Assembly (NCBI RefSeq): GCF_963259705.1 | Contig: NC_081844.1 | Coordinates: 102,202,671-102,266,670 of the forward strand | Source: Myotis daubentonii | Taxonomy: Eukaryota; Chordata; Mammalia; Chiroptera; Vespertilionidae | Reading direction: 5' to 3' | Length of the DNA: 64,000 nucleotides | Shown here: in pieces, positions 11,906 through 23,779 of the stretch | Layout of the letters: each line of letters opens with the position of its first letter | Numbering within the stretch: the stretch's first letter is position 1 | Position numbers and translations under genes: made by a program | The notes under the pieces: generated by a model | The model's input: only the letters and a program-made list of their open reading frames with translations | Told to the model about the DNA's origin: nothing | Databases searched by the model: none

Positions 11906-12849
11906 TAAGACTTGCTTAAGACATTTCTCTTTCTGCTTGATTTTATTCTTGTGGGATGTAAGAATATCGAACATTTTGTTTAGAATGTAAAAGTGAATTT
12001 CTGACTGATTATCTGGCCTTGCCAAAATGAAAGGCACACAATGGCACCTGATTATTTTTCTGGGCAGCTCCGGCCACCTCTACCTCAATACTTAGGGTGT
12101 AATCAATAAACATAACAGAGGCTATTCATTCCACCAGGATGGACTCCAACAAAGGGGCTCTATTCACACGAGTAATAGGCAGGCTTCACCTGTTCCTTCA
12201 CAGTCTGCATTATGTGGAGTGTCTCCAGTCACCTACCTGCTTGACTGCTCAATGGTGAGGAAATGCCCTGTTGGCTTAAGGATGATTATAAAGCTGAGAT
12301 GTTTACATTTCTGGTTGCCAAGATAGGTCCTTCCAATGAGGGGGAGGCATTTTTATGACAACGGGATAGATGACACACGCATTTTCAAGATTATGAAATG
12401 TAGTGCTTGCTGAGGTTGGGTTAGTTTTAAAAGTATTCTCCGGGAAACAGCATTTCCAATGCAATTATGAAATGTTATATTAACAGGCTTAGTGAATTTT
12501 AGCTGGCATGTGCTACTGACCATGTTTCAAAACAAATTGCTTTTGAAACATGGTCATTATTATTATTATTTGTCTGTCCTCTTTCATTGGGAAGAGACTA
12601 TCTGCCTCTTCTTAGATTTGTATCACCAAGCGGGTGGCCGCATAGAGATCTACAAGCACTTAGATAAAGTGTTAACATTCATTAAGTTGAACTTTTTCGG
12701 TTAGAAGGCTGGTGCTCTGGGTTTATTTTAGAGCAATTAAATATGATTTATTCTCCAACGTCTATTGACTTATTCATCCAGCAAATGATTATTGACTGCT
12801 TGCTGCTATGTTAGACAATGCGAAACAGACAAAGAAGACTACTTAATAA
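11906..12849. other. Unannotated stretch
   Basis: Mostly unique. An L2/MIR-like scrap 'ttattcatccagcaaatgat' lies near 12773. At about 12520-12560 a perfect inverted repeat 'accatgtttcaaaa'/'ttttgaaacatggt' flanks a few bases. Confidence 0.4.
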
Positions 12850-13050
12850 TAATAATGGCGAGCATTTGTGGAGTAGATCTGTGAGCCAGCACTCAGCGCT
12901 GCATGTGCTTTATCTCACTATAAATACCCGATGATGCAGCTATTGTTATTACTTCCAAGGAGTGGAGAAGAAAACCAAGGCATCAAGGCATCGGGCTAAG
13001 ATATTCAACCCACCCAGAGGGAGCCAGCATCCTGTCCTCAGAAACCGTGT
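12850..13050 (-). repeat. MIR SINE fragment
   Basis: 'gagccagcactcagcgctgc', 'tgctttatctcactataaat', 'gagaagaaaaccaaggcatc' follow the reverse complement of MIR in order. Diverged. Confidence 0.7.
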
Positions 13051-13150
13051 GTGTGAATAGGGGAGATCCTTCATAGAGGATTCAAACACAAAGCAGGTAA
13101 AAGCAGACAGCTATAGGTACTGAAAGAAAAATGTCACCTCCACCCAAAGG

Positions 13151-13358
13151 CAGTGGTTAGAGGTTCTCAACCTTGGCTGCAGGTTGTAATAACCTGAGAA
13201 GTTGAAAAAAACAACAAAAACAAAACACAAAAAAACTGATGCCTTGGTCCCAACCCCAGAATTCTGACTTTAATCGACCTGGCAAATGCTTGTGCAGCTG
13301 GATTCTCCCAAGTTCCCCCAAGTGATTCTAATGTGCAGCCAAGTTGAAAACCCCGGGC
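13151..13358 (+). mobile_element. MER5-type hAT-Charlie relic
   Basis: Ends 'cagtggttagaggttctcaa' and 'tgtgcagccaagttgaaaac' are near inverted copies. The centre contains 'ctgatgccttggtcccaacc' and 'aagtgattctaatgtgcagc'. This matches the small non-autonomous hAT-Charlie elements of eutherian genomes; the exact MER number is from memory. Confidence 0.78.
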
Positions 13359-13432
13359 TACAGGGACTAGGGGAAGTGTTAGGAAAGGGAGAGGTTTGGA
13401 GTTGCTTTGTCAAGAATAGGTAACTATTTTAT

Positions 13433-13500
13433 GCCCAGCTGGTGTGGCTCAACAGAGGGCTTACAGGAGGTAGCTGATCAGTGATTCTCTCTCATCATTG

Positions 13501-13551
<51 letters not shown>

Positions 13552-13590
13552 CCTCTTCCTCTCTAAAATCAATAAAAATATAATTTAAAA
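13433..13590 (+). repeat. Internally deleted Ves-type SINE with TC tract
   Basis: Head 'gcccagctggtgtggctcaa' is joined directly to the SINE middle 'cttacaggaggtagctgatc', so the B-box part of the tRNA-like region is missing. A long (TC)n tract (13504-13546) forms the tail. It has a clear target duplication: 'aataggtaactatttta' (13415-13431) and 'attaggtaactatctta' (13591-13607), 15 of 17 identical. Confidence 0.92.
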
Positions 13591-13665
13591 ATTAGGTAAC
13601 TATCTTAAAAGAAAGATCAGGGGTACAAATGGGAGTAGATGAGCATGTTGTGAAATAGAAGAGAT

Positions 13666-13822
13666 CCTTGTTACTCAACTTGTGGTCCTGGGACCAGTCG
13701 CATTGGCACCGCCCTGGCATTTGTTAGAGATGTGGAGTCTCAGGTTGTCCCAGAGCCCATGATTCAGAATGTGCAAACCCACGTTATCTGAGTGCACATT
13801 ACAGTTTGAGAAACACTGGTCT
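13666..13822 (-). mobile_element. MER5-type hAT-Charlie relic
   Basis: 'ctcaacttgtggtcctggga', 'gcatttgttagagatgtgga', and 'gcacattacagtttgagaaa' match, in order, an old hAT-Charlie MITE of the MER5 class. Diverged, so likely eutherian-wide in age. Confidence 0.72.
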
Positions 13823-14503
13823 AGAAAAATAGAAACAAGACGAGAAAGCACAGAGCATTGGGAAATGGTACAAGGGGTCAACAGGAGGAACTGAGTGGAG
13901 CACATGTGTTGGTGTGACAAAGCGGGGGCCAAGTCACCAGGTGCTTTGCTGCAGTTAGCATCTTCTTCTGTGGGTGGTTGAAAGGGGAGACATGTCCCAA
14001 TAACAGTGACGTGTGAAGGATGATTGTCTGGTGACAATTTGCAGAACAGAGTGGAGACAGGGAGAAGCCGGCAAGGTGGAGGTGTTCAGAGGGGCCTCCA
14101 TATAAATTCTCAGTTCCCAAGCATGCAAAGAGTGAAACTCAGACCGGGGTGCAATTCAGTCGGCAAGTTCTTATCTTCACAACACAGTGTTTTATTTTAA
14201 GGAATTCTTATCTCCCGCAGTCTGACTTTGGAGCTACATTGTGTATCTGAATAGAGATATAGGCTACATCTTCCTCTGAGTGGCAGCCAGCGTATGTAGA
14301 ACAGCTTTGTTATTTCATCTATAATACCCCTCAAGCCCCATATCAGACAACTATATGGAGGAACAAGAATAGAATTCTAATGGTACGAGAAAGACATTTA
14401 TGTTTGTCCAGCCACAGTGTGATAACATTGCACCATAAATTTTCTCTGTGATCATAGAACAGGTTATCATGTTTAATAAACTGTTCTAAGATGGACTACT
14501 GCA
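13823..14503. other. Unannotated stretch
   Basis: No repeat or gene recognised. The 120- and 80-codon minus frames (13675-14120) overlap the MER5 relic and unrelated flanking DNA in different frames. Confidence 0.4.
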
Positions 14504-14694
14504 GCCCTGGCCTGTGCGGCTCAGTTGACTGGAGAAAAGTTGCTGATTTGATTCCCAGTCAGGGCATCTGCCCAGGTTGTGGGCTCGATCCCTGGTGGGG
14601 GGCTTGCAGGAAGCAGCTGATCTGCTTCCACATCATTGTTTTTCTTTCTCTCTCCCTCTCCCTTCCTTGCTCTCTAAATATCAATAGTTTTTGT
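14504..14694 (+). repeat. Ves-type SINE, host of a nested SINE
   Basis: Head 'gccctggcctgtgcggctca', B-box-like 'tgatttgattcccagtcagg', a second 'gtgggctcgatccctggtgg' and a CT-rich tail ending 'tctctaaatatcaatag'. A second SINE is inserted into its 3' tail in the opposite orientation. Confidence 0.92.
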
Positions 14695-14912
14695 TTTTAA
14701 TATATTTTATTGATTTTTTACAGAGAGGAAGGGAGAGGGATAGAGAGCTAGAAACATCGATGAGAGAGAAACATTGATCAGCTGTCTCCTGTACAACCCC
14801 CACTGGGGATGTGCCTGCAACCAAGGTACATGCCCTTGACCGGAATCGAACCTGGGACCCTTCAGTCCGCAGCCGACGGACGCTCTATCCAATGAGCCAA
14901 ACCAGTCAGGGC
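14695..14912 (-). repeat. Ves-type SINE nested in another SINE
   Basis: The reverse complement begins 'gccctgactggtttggctca'. In the plus strand one reads 'ccggaatcgaacctgggacc', the antisense B box. It is flanked by 'atcaatagtttttgt' (14680-14694) and 'atcaatagttttttgt' (14914-14929), a target duplication made from the tail of the older SINE. Together the two copies form a tail-to-tail inverted pair. Confidence 0.94.
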
Positions 14913-14929
14913 AATCAATAGTTTTTTGT

Positions 14930-16059
14930 GGTGTTTTTTTTTTTTAAAAAGGGTTGCTACAAATTCTTGGGGAATTATCTCTTTAGATATTACTCCAGCT
15001 GAAAATATTAAATTATGAACCTATCCTGAATGTTATTTTTTATTTGATAAGTATGAGGTTCTTTAGGACCTATAGCAATGACAGTGCCGAAGGATCATCG
15101 TTAAAAGGGACAGCAACCATTTCATGCATGGAATTGACCAGTTGATAGAAATTTTTAGTTGGCAAAGTGCTGGGCACATACACTGACATTAATTTATTTT
15201 AATATAAGAGAACACTTTTCAGAATGTAAAAATCTAATGTATTGCTTTGCATACGGTAGGTTCCTTTGCTGAAGGAGCAAATGTGAAGAATTAGTATGAA
15301 AATATATTGTATTATAAATACATTTAAAAATCATCTTTATTAAATAGAACTTATGTGAAATAAACTGCATATGAATAAAGTATATATATATATTCTTTTA
15401 AAATTGAAAATAACTGGGCAAACTTAATAATGAAATGAATTACAAGTATCTTTGAAGTTATATGTTAGTAATCAACTAAAAACATATTACCCAAATGATC
15501 ATAAGATGGTAATTTTAAGTATATTCAGATTTTAAAATTCAAGTTTACAGCTAGAAATTTCCAAAAATTACCCATCTTAAATCTTGATACTGCAATTTGC
15601 ATGTGTTGCCACCAGATGGTGGTGTTCACTTTAGTCATGATCACATGATCTCAGCCACTGTTACCATTATAACACAGGTGAAGAAAACTGCTATTCACAG
15701 TATGAATACCCAAGCCTTTGTGTGTGTGTGGGAGGGGGCGCGGGGGGATGGGGGGGGAGGGGAGGAGAAGGGGAATAAAAAATTAATGGGTTGCTTTTTT
15801 GTTGGCAGGCATTTAAATCATAAATAAGAATAAGTCATAGACCTAGGCCCTTAAATAATTATTTATTATAGAAGTGAGGCAGTTATATTGGTAAATATAA
15901 GAGGTGCTAAAACCTCCTGTTTTTCTGATAAGCAAAGCTTTGAATAGAGAAAAAGAATATTAAAAGGGGAGGAAACAAGATGTCAAAACACAGGGCATAA
16001 TTTTTATTTATTAAAAACACCAGCAACAGTGATTGTATATTATGGAAATGTGGGGTGCA
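14930..16059. other. AT-rich unannotated stretch
   Basis: No gene or interspersed repeat recognised. It contains short TATATA runs near 15380 and a G-rich tract listed separately. Confidence 0.45.
15730..15774. repeat. G-rich tract, G-quadruplex prone
   Basis: At least five runs of four or more G on the plus strand within 45 bp, separated by one or a few bases, following a short GT run. Confidence 0.85.
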
Positions 16060-16225
16060 TGGTTGGTAAGTGGGGAAGGAGTACTTGATGGTAGGTTTAA
16101 AATAGATGGTTAGGAGCAAGGCATGCCCTGCTATTGGGTTTCAATGTCATTGTTAAGGCAGGAGGGAGTAATGAAAGGTTTTTAGGAAAGAGATGGCATG
16201 ATAAAATCAATCTATAGGATAAGGA
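16060..16225 (-). mobile_element. LINE-2 fragment (diverged)
   Basis: 'gtaatgaaaggtttttagga' and 'aaagagatggcatgataaaa' resemble the antisense L2 segment also present at 11.4 kb. Short and old. Confidence 0.5.
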
Positions 16226-18019
16226 GATTTTAAAAAATAAATTCATGAATAGAACTTTGCCTTATCAGGGGGAAACGTGGCTCCTAAGGAGATCCTTGGT
16301 GAGAAAATATTATCAACAGGAATTTTCCAGGAGTCTCTTGCCTCCTATACTTTCCTCCCTGCTAGGTTATCAGATCAATTTGTGCTGCCACCCCTTACCA
16401 TTTGCCTTGGTGTTCAGGGAAAGGAGGGACTCTTAGCTCCTTGACAGAGCCACGTCTAGCTTCCTCCTCTCCACTTTCTCTCCAGCTGAAATGTGGGTTG
16501 TGTATGTTCTTGGCCTTAGCTCTGCTCTTCTTTTTTATCCTTTCAATGGCTGTGGCCGTGCCTTGGCCTGTTAGAACTCTCTGTAAAGGTTTGGAACCCA
16601 TGTGGGATGAGGTCGGGGGTAGGAATGGGAAAATTACACTTCCTAATCTAAATCCTTTAATGGCCGTTTAGTTTATTGCTTTGCGTTGACCTTGAGTGTT
16701 TGGCCTTTTTCGTAAAATCGAAAGGAGGGCCAAGCACCTCATATCTGATCTGTTCTAAGAATAGGTGCCCTGCTCATTGGGGGTGCTGGATGCTGCCTAA
16801 GTCTGGGGGCCCTGGAACAAAAGTGATTTCTCTCTTTTCTATAGAAACTGTTCACTGAAGCTGGCTTCTGTCCCTCTTAGGTTTGCCAGAAGACCAAAGA
16901 CGCACAGTTTGATCGCAGATAATACTAATCCTCTCCTACAAGGACCTGGCAACCTTTTCTCTCAGAATATCTTGGAAGTGTTCCTTTTGGGAGTGGGGTG
17001 GAACAAGAACTGACCAGGAAAAACACACACAGGGTTTTTCATCTCCGAATCAAAAACACTCTTCCCACTTCTATTTCTCAAACTTCACTGCTCTGCAGAA
17101 GGCATTGTCCCCTCTAAGTCCCCATAACTGTCATCACCGGGCGCTTCCCAGTGCTTTTGGAAGCCTGGCATTGGGGGTTGCCTCCTTCCCAAAGAAATAG
17201 GTTGGGAGGATGCGGTGAGGACAGTGTTCTTATTGCAACTGGCCTCCTCCCAGGTTTCTGGGCAGAGCTCTAACCTCCTCTTAACCTGTTACTTCTCTGA
17301 GCATGTTTGTTGATCGCTGGCAACTTTTCAAAGGCTTTGAGGGAGAAAAGAGAAAGGACAACAGAAAGCTGAATTCCCACCCATTCAGGATCTCCTGTTT
17401 GAGCCGGTGCACAGTACACGCGGCCTCTCAGAATGTGGAGTGCGTCCGAGGCCTCTTGAAACCTCAAATGAATGAGAGCAGCACCTGACCCTTTCTGCTG
17501 CTCCTTAGCAGAACTGCACGGTGCAAGGAAGGTCTTCTGTGCTATTGCTGCCATCCTTCGGCCCGGCTCCCGGCATTCCTCCCTCCTCCCAACACCTCCG
17601 TGAACTGCCTTCCTTTGTAATTTTAATATACTTCATTTAACAAAATACATCGAGAGCATCATCCTTTCAACATAGTCTCAGTATAAAATGATGAAGGGGA
17701 TCTTTTACATTCTCTGTCTAGTGGTAAGTTTTCAAAATTTGGTATTTTACACATTACAGCCTATTTCCATTTGAATAGCCACATTTCAAATGCTTAAATC
17801 CTTGTGTATTACTCATGGCTACTGTGTCAGACATCACATGATCAACATTTGCAAGTCGAATGTATACTTTTTATTTTTCTATTAAAAAAAAATACCTTAA
17901 CCTGCCCAATGCTGAATGGCTTACTTGAAGCGCCATCTTCTATCCTGGAGGCAGCTGACTCTTACACCACATGCAACACCACTGCTAACATAGGTCATGT
18001 TCCCTGCCCTTTCCATGGG
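16226..18019. other. Unannotated unique stretch
   Basis: No repeat recognised. Several small open frames on both strands (16395-16858, 17270-17554) overlap one another and none shows a domain, signal peptide or exon-like flanks strong enough to call. Confidence 0.4.
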
Positions 18020-18160
18020 TAAGCTCATTGTCTATTCACAGCGGCACTGATTATTAGTCAATGTTTATTTGCTGAGAAAAACTGACGCTTAAAGAGGTCA
18101 CCTAATTTGCCTGGGGTTGCCAAGCTTGTGGATGGAAAGGGTCAGATGGGCTCTGCAACC
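18020..18160 (-). repeat. MIR fragment
   Basis: 'gaaaaactgacgcttaaaga' and 'ggtcacctaatttgcctggg' follow the antisense MIR core (the part usually reading like 'aaactgaggctcagagaggt'). Confidence 0.6.
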
Positions 18161-18534
18161 TTTCCAACCCCCTCTTGTGTCTATGGCTTTAGCATCTTTA
18201 GAGCTCATATCTGAAAAGATCTTTATTAATTACACCTCGTGGATGAGAACCCTGCAGCCAGGGAGACCGGTACCTTGCAGACACCTCCTTACTGGATTCT
18301 GGTTCCTGTGCCAGGTACCTGTTCTCAGAATGAGCTTGCACATTCCAGAGCCTACATACCCTGCTCATTTCACTGCCATGTTCCTTACTGTGGGGATACA
18401 GCTGAGCCATGCGGTGGGTTTCCTGGCGTTGTTTTGCTCCCTTTACCATTTTTGGCGCTCTGGAACCTGCTGCTTGGAAGTGTATTAATGTGTTTTACAA
18501 TAAGCCAGGCCTCATGAGTTTGAGAGGGAATGTT
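18161..18534. other. Overlapping short open frames, no gene called
   Basis: Frames of 123 and 92 codons on plus and 83 on minus overlap here. The plus frame 18117-18488 starts inside a MIR remnant, has no recognisable domain and no visible splice context. I judge them as chance, with low but non-zero possibility of an exon. Confidence 0.3.
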
Positions 18535-18780
18535 AGAATTTACACAGCACCTACTATATGCTAAGTAATCATTGCTCATCACTTCCCATCATTTATGGTT
18601 ACGAAGAACGCTGGCAACACATCTAGAAGAGAAGGCTGATTTGCCTCCATTTGGTAAATGTGATGACTGAAGTTCAGAGATGTTAGGTAATACGGACCCA
18701 GGTCACACAGCGAGTAAGGGGCTGAGATGATCTGAAGCTCTCCTCTGAAGCCTTTGCACTTTCATTCCATCAAGATGCTT
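18535..18780 (-). repeat. MIR SINE
   Basis: 'cacctactatatgctaagta', 'ggtaaatgtgatgactgaag', 'caggtcacacagcgagtaag' follow the antisense MIR consensus nearly end to end. Confidence 0.8.
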
Positions 18781-19169
18781 TTAAAGAAATGACAGGATGG
18801 TTGTTTTTAGCCAAAGGGCAATGGGAGGTTCATAACCTGGGAATTCATTCTCACCGGGGTGCCATGTCATTTGACGGTAATGAGGATGGTCCGGGCCTGG
18901 GTCTGTGGACAGAATGTTAGGTGATCCTATACATTTTAAATATAGATATTCACTTTGGAAACGAAGCTAAATCACCTTTGCCATGTGGATGTGTTTCACC
19001 AACAAGACATCTTGGCTCGTTTATTTTTCATTTAGTAATCTATCTGTGGGTCATCAGACAGTACAAGGGTGGACTTAGTTGGAGTTTCTCTCTCACTTTC
19101 TTCCATTTTCCCCTCTTTGTTCTTCCCTCCCTTTCCTCCTCCCAGCATCAAGGTCAAGTAATGGGGGGT
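18781..19169. other. Unannotated stretch
   Basis: Nothing recognised. A plus-strand frame runs 18921-19274 but ends inside a MIR and has no domain. Confidence 0.35.
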
Positions 19170-19345
19170 GTCACTTCCAAGCTGTTCATGACCTTAGGTG
19201 AATTCCACCTTCTAGTCCTCAGTTTCTTCACCTGTAATATGTTTGTTATAATAATACCTCAAACCATTGTTTGAAGAAAAAAATCAATTAATATATGATC
19301 AATACCTAGACTATAATAAGCCCTTAGGAAAAGTTAGTCATTGCT
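19170..19345 (+). repeat. MIR fragment
   Basis: 'gaccttaggtgaattccacc', 'cctcagtttcttcacctgta' and 'ataataatacctcaaaccat' follow the sense MIR core. Confidence 0.7.
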
Positions 19346-20329
19346 ATTCCTTAATCAAATAGGTATTAACCCAGGCCTCACGTAAGACACATGGGGTTCT
19401 TTGCTAAGAAGCTAATGGAATTTTCCTGGTCAAGTCTCTCTCTGGTTTTCAGCACAATGCTCTTCTTCATCCTCTTGTATGGTTATATTTCAAATATAAA
19501 TTTAAAATCTATATTCAGAGTCCTTTTCTCTTATCCCCTGATCACTGGCAACCCATCCCTCTGTCCCATTTCTCTGAGAGTGTCTCACAGCATGCCTCTG
19601 GGAGGGTACCTGGTCATGGTGAGCAGCCTGGGAGGAAAACAAACCTAGTCATGTGAAAAACGCAGGAACATAGTAAAACTAACAATTATGTAGCCCTCAC
19701 CAATGTTTTTCTTTTTGGAAGTGCTTTGAAAACATTAACTAATTAATTAATCAGAAAGAATTTCTGCCAATCAGTGAAAATGCTCCTTACAATATATTAA
19801 GCCTCTTGAAAGGTATGATTTATTCAGTGAGATGTTTTCTCTTGAATCTTAAGGGAATCTTCGGTTTCTTTTTTTGGGAGACATTTCAGGAGATTTTGTG
19901 GAATCTCTGCACACTCCTCTCACTCTTTGCATCCCAGTAAGCATGAGTATGTGAACACACACACACACACATGCGCGTGTGTGCATGTGCACAGTGTCCT
20001 TTTAGGATGAGGCCTGCTGACATTAAATTCATTAAAATAGTATGTAAGATTATCTAACTTACTGTGCTTATCAGCTTTTTATTGACCTGCCAGCAAAGTT
20101 AAGACAAAAAATCCCCAGTGAGTCTCAAGTATCAATGTCACCTGTTATACTGACCTAATTTCCTGTCTCCTCTACTGGCGGGGGAACCCCTGGAGGGCTG
20201 AGACTTTATTGCCATATCCTTAAAGCCTAGCTACTCAAAGAGCTTCCACAACCTTAGCCCCATTCTGTAGCCTACAAAACATAACTTAATCTCCCTGTGA
20301 CAGAGCAGGAGAGTAGTAATAATACTCTT
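19346..20329. other. Unannotated stretch with a CA/GT tract
   Basis: Mostly unique. At 19954-19992 an alternating purine-pyrimidine segment (a CA run, then ATGCGCGTGTG) is seen. Confidence 0.4.
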
Positions 20330-20735
20330 ATGTTCATTAATTCAACAAATATTGAGCACCTGCCATTCATTTATTTATATATTCCTATAGCATACACTTT
20401 ATTCAGTCTAAGTCTTTTGTGCAAATCACAGTGATGGATTCAAAGATGATCCAAACAAGGTTATTGAATGCAAGGAGTTTGTTTTTGTCCAGCAGGAAAG
20501 AGAAGGCAAGAACATAAATAACTTGACTATAAGGGAGACCTGATGAGCACCTATAATAAGGTGCCTTCAGAAGAAGGGCATGGGACATTCTGGCAGGACT
20601 TTTGGAAGTAGATGACAACTGAGTGGAATATTGAGGGAGGAATTGGATTATGACATGATGTGGACTGAGGTGTTGCTCCAGATAGAGAAAAATTAATGGG
20701 GGGCAGGAGGAATCATGAACAAAGGAAAGTCTGGT
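20330..20735 (-). mobile_element. LINE-2 fragment
   Basis: 'ttcattaattcaacaaatat' and 'tgagcacctgccattcattt' are the antisense L2 3' terminus; further right 'ggcatgggacattctggcag' and 'gaacaaaggaaagtctggtt' keep L2 order. The 129-codon minus-strand frame lies within this repeat. Confidence 0.65.
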
Positions 20736-22194
20736 TGCATGGGAATCATTGACTTTGCCTAGAGCTATGAGGAGAAGAAGGTTAGAAGACATATCCAGGA
20801 AGTGAGCAATGGCCTTAGCCTTGGGAAAGGCAGCCCTCTATGGGTCCCACCAGTAACAGCCATCACTAGTCAATCTCGAACTATGTAGAGCACATGGATC
20901 TGACCTTCAATTCCCCTTTCCGACACCGCTCCAGGCAGTCACTACTAATCAGAGGTATTGATATGCATCGGTTCAGGGGACAACAAGCACATGCCACTCC
21001 TGAGCTATATCATGGAGACCCTTAAATGATGGACTGGGGAATGTAGGCTTTCTTTTTCTGGCATCAGGTAATAGTCAAGCATGGATTCAGAGTCAACACC
21101 ATTAAGATCATTTGCTGCTCGACAATATTATAACCTCAAGATCCCAGAAGGTCTCTTGAAGTACGGGCATTTGGAAGCTTACCTGTGAGTTCAATGAAGC
21201 CTTTCAAATATTTGATGTAAAATTTTAAATTGTACCTCCTTTAGTCTCTGCTTATTAGTTTCTACTTCTTGCTATTCTTAATTTTCTAGCAATAACAATT
21301 TACCTCCTGTTTTCTAACTCCCTAAGGACTTGTACATCCAGACCTATTAGAATACTGCATAAAAATTAAAGCATGTAGGCTCTGAGCAACTATAGAGGGG
21401 TTTTAAGAATTTAAATTCAGATACGACTACACCTGTGTGAGCTGCTCAGGCATCAAATTTATTCTCTGACTGATTTCTGGAAAGATGAATGATTACCATT
21501 CAAGATACAATCTCTTACCTTATCAGTTATCCTTTTCTACACAAGGTGTTCCATGTAAAATGCAAATGCTGGAGCATGGGCAAACCGCATGGCGCCTGAG
21601 TAGTCACATTCTGAAGGGTCTTTCCTGGCCTCTCAGAAAGCAGGAAATTGTAACATCTACAGAATCTTCAAAAAGATATTTACAGACATTGGAAGTAAAC
21701 ATGGAGAACTGTAGAGATTTTGAAAAGCTCAGTTTCTCTCCACTGCTACATTTCCCATCCTTAGGAGAGTGAAAATTTTCCAGCGTATACCCTACAGAGG
21801 ACTCTAGGTCACTGAGCAGAAGAGCCACTAAGAGTGAATAACCTGGGAAATGACTGACACCTACACTCCAATGCTAGTTACAAGCAAAGGGAGCCCAGGC
21901 TCATCAAAAAAGGCTCAGAAGTCTCTGCTCCAATGACACTCATTTGGATGGGTCCCAGCCACCAAACTGCACACACATCCATTTCCTAATGCGCTAAGTA
22001 GACTAAATAATGCTGTTTTAGGGAGCCTACCTAATCTCAGTTGAGTTTGCTTGGAGGACAGAAATACTGCTATAGATGAAGTAGGATGGCATATACATCC
22101 ATGCCAAGTGTAGCTAAGTCACCACCATCAAACACTCTGACCCGTCCCCACATCTGGCTCTGTGTGCAAAGGGGATACGAGAAGCTTAAGGCAA
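20736..22194. other. Unannotated unique stretch
   Basis: No repeat or exon recognised. The plus frame 21485-21772 and minus frame 21604-21828 overlap and have no domain. Confidence 0.35.
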
Positions 22195-22420
22195 CAGAAG
22201 GCAGAGTTCATCACATGGGTTTTGGCACCAGACAGACCTGGACTGGCACCCTCGCTTGATGACTCAGTAGTTCTATGGCTTTGTGTAAATGGTTGGCTCT
22301 TTCAGAGCCTCTGTCTCTTCCCCTATAAAATGAGAATCATGACGGCACTTACCTCGGAGAGTTGCTGTGGGGAGTAACTACAATCTACATGAAAGTACTC
22401 AACGTTAGAAGTACTAGGAC
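22195..22420 (+). repeat. MIR SINE
   Basis: 'gggttttggcaccagacaga', 'tatggctttgtgtaaatggt', 'agcctctgtctcttccccta', 'taaaatgagaatcatgacgg' follow the sense MIR in order. The 71-codon frame at 22162-22377 is a MIR artefact. Confidence 0.8.
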
Positions 22421-23638
22421 CCTCCTCAGAAGGCTTAAAAGTTGATGTACTGGGTGCCCCAGCAGAACACCCACTAACATTTCAAGTTTTCAGCAAGTTT
22501 TTCTTGATGGTTGTCCTTTTTTATTTTCTTCATGGGTTATTCTCGTCACTAGTTAAATGATTCTGCTGCTCTCATGACAAAATTCACATGCACATAGGAA
22601 CGGGTTATCAAGCATCCCAGAGAGCTTCCTATTTCTGAAAGACTCTGGGGAACAGGGACTAAATCTATTCTTAGGGGGAAGGAACGAAGTTGAATATTTA
22701 ACTTTCTTAGCAGCCCATCATCCACTTTTTATAATATTTCAATGTAGAGTAAATTAACAGCCAAACAATTGCAGAAGACAAATCCACAGTTAAGGGTCTG
22801 TGAATATTTAGAGCTGATATACATGTCTGTAGCTGTGAGGTAGGTAAATAAATGAGGACAATTTGTGGATGTTTTTTGGGTAAAACTACAAAGGGGTGCC
22901 CAAAAGGGGAGCCAAATAATAGGGACAGAGTAAGGAATGGATGGCCACGAGATCTTTTTCCGTTTACTAGTAAAGAATCTCATTCTTATAGACTAGGAAG
23001 AATTATTACAGGCTAGGAATCTCTGCAAAGAGTTTGACATCAATATCCTGTTTGGAGGTAATCCTCCAAAATGGAAAGGTGTTTAACAAAAGCTTCCTAT
23101 TTGTAATCAAAGCCTTGTCACTGAGCATGCCCAATAGTCTGCCACAAGCAGAACTGTGCAAAGTGCTGTTGTTACATTCCCGTGGTTTGTATCCACAGCT
23201 GAGGCTGGGAATGAGCAGAGAGTTGCAAGGTGAGTCCTCAAAAGGCAAAGGAAAAGGGGCCTGAGCAGAGGTGGGTCTCTGAGGAGTGGTAACAGGTAGG
23301 AGGGTGGTGCCTAAGGTTTGCTCGGTTCTCTGCAGCATTTTCTCTCTGATCGAGGACCCTCTAGTCCCCTGGGCGGGAACCTCTGAAAACCGTGGATACT
23401 CCATCTGCCATTCATGACACCCTGTACCACTAGTCTTCAGTGAGAGAGGCATGGATTTAAAACCTATGACATTGGCTGTGACCTTGATCAAGTAACTTTA
23501 AGCCTGAATCTCAAATGCCTTCTAAGATTTGATAATTTTTTAAAGTGCCATTAATGGTTCTTCATCTTAATAGATCCAGATGTATCCTTAGACCCTGTAA
23601 GGGGGTTAAGCTGTGAAGTCCACAGTGACACCCCAATC
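22421..23638. other. Unannotated stretch
   Basis: A MIR-like scrap is present around 23450-23510 ('gctgtgaccttgatcaagta'). The 161-codon minus frame 23006-23491 is the longest repeat-free open frame here. I see no domain, and it has no upstream or downstream splice partner that I can identify, so I do not call it a gene. Confidence 0.35.
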
Positions 23639-23708
23639 CAAACCTCCCCTGAAACTCTGGAGTTAGGCAGGCACAGTTTCAAGTCCCCACTCTGTGATTT
23701 ACTAGCTG
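23639..23708 (+). repeat. MIR fragment
   Basis: 'ttcaagtccccactctgtga' and 'tttactagctggagaga' match the MIR 'cccggctctgccacttactagctg' part; it is cut off by the GA tract. Confidence 0.6.
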
Positions 23709-23710
23709 GA

Positions 23711-23771
<61 letters not shown>
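23709..23771. repeat. GA dinucleotide microsatellite
   Basis: A near-perfect (GA)n of about 60 bp with one T interruption, following the MIR fragment. It creates a leucine/serine run in a spurious minus-strand frame. Confidence 0.97.
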
Positions 23772-23774
<3 letters not shown>

Positions 23775-23779
23775 AAGGC

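Noticed and set aside
15597..15625. CTCF-like motif 'gccaccagatggtggtg'
   Set aside because: The core resembles a CTCF site, but a single short motif without conservation or occupancy data is not enough.
23006..23491. 161-codon minus-strand open frame
   Set aside because: No recognisable domain, signal or supporting splice context, and it overlaps a plus-strand frame; chance is likely.
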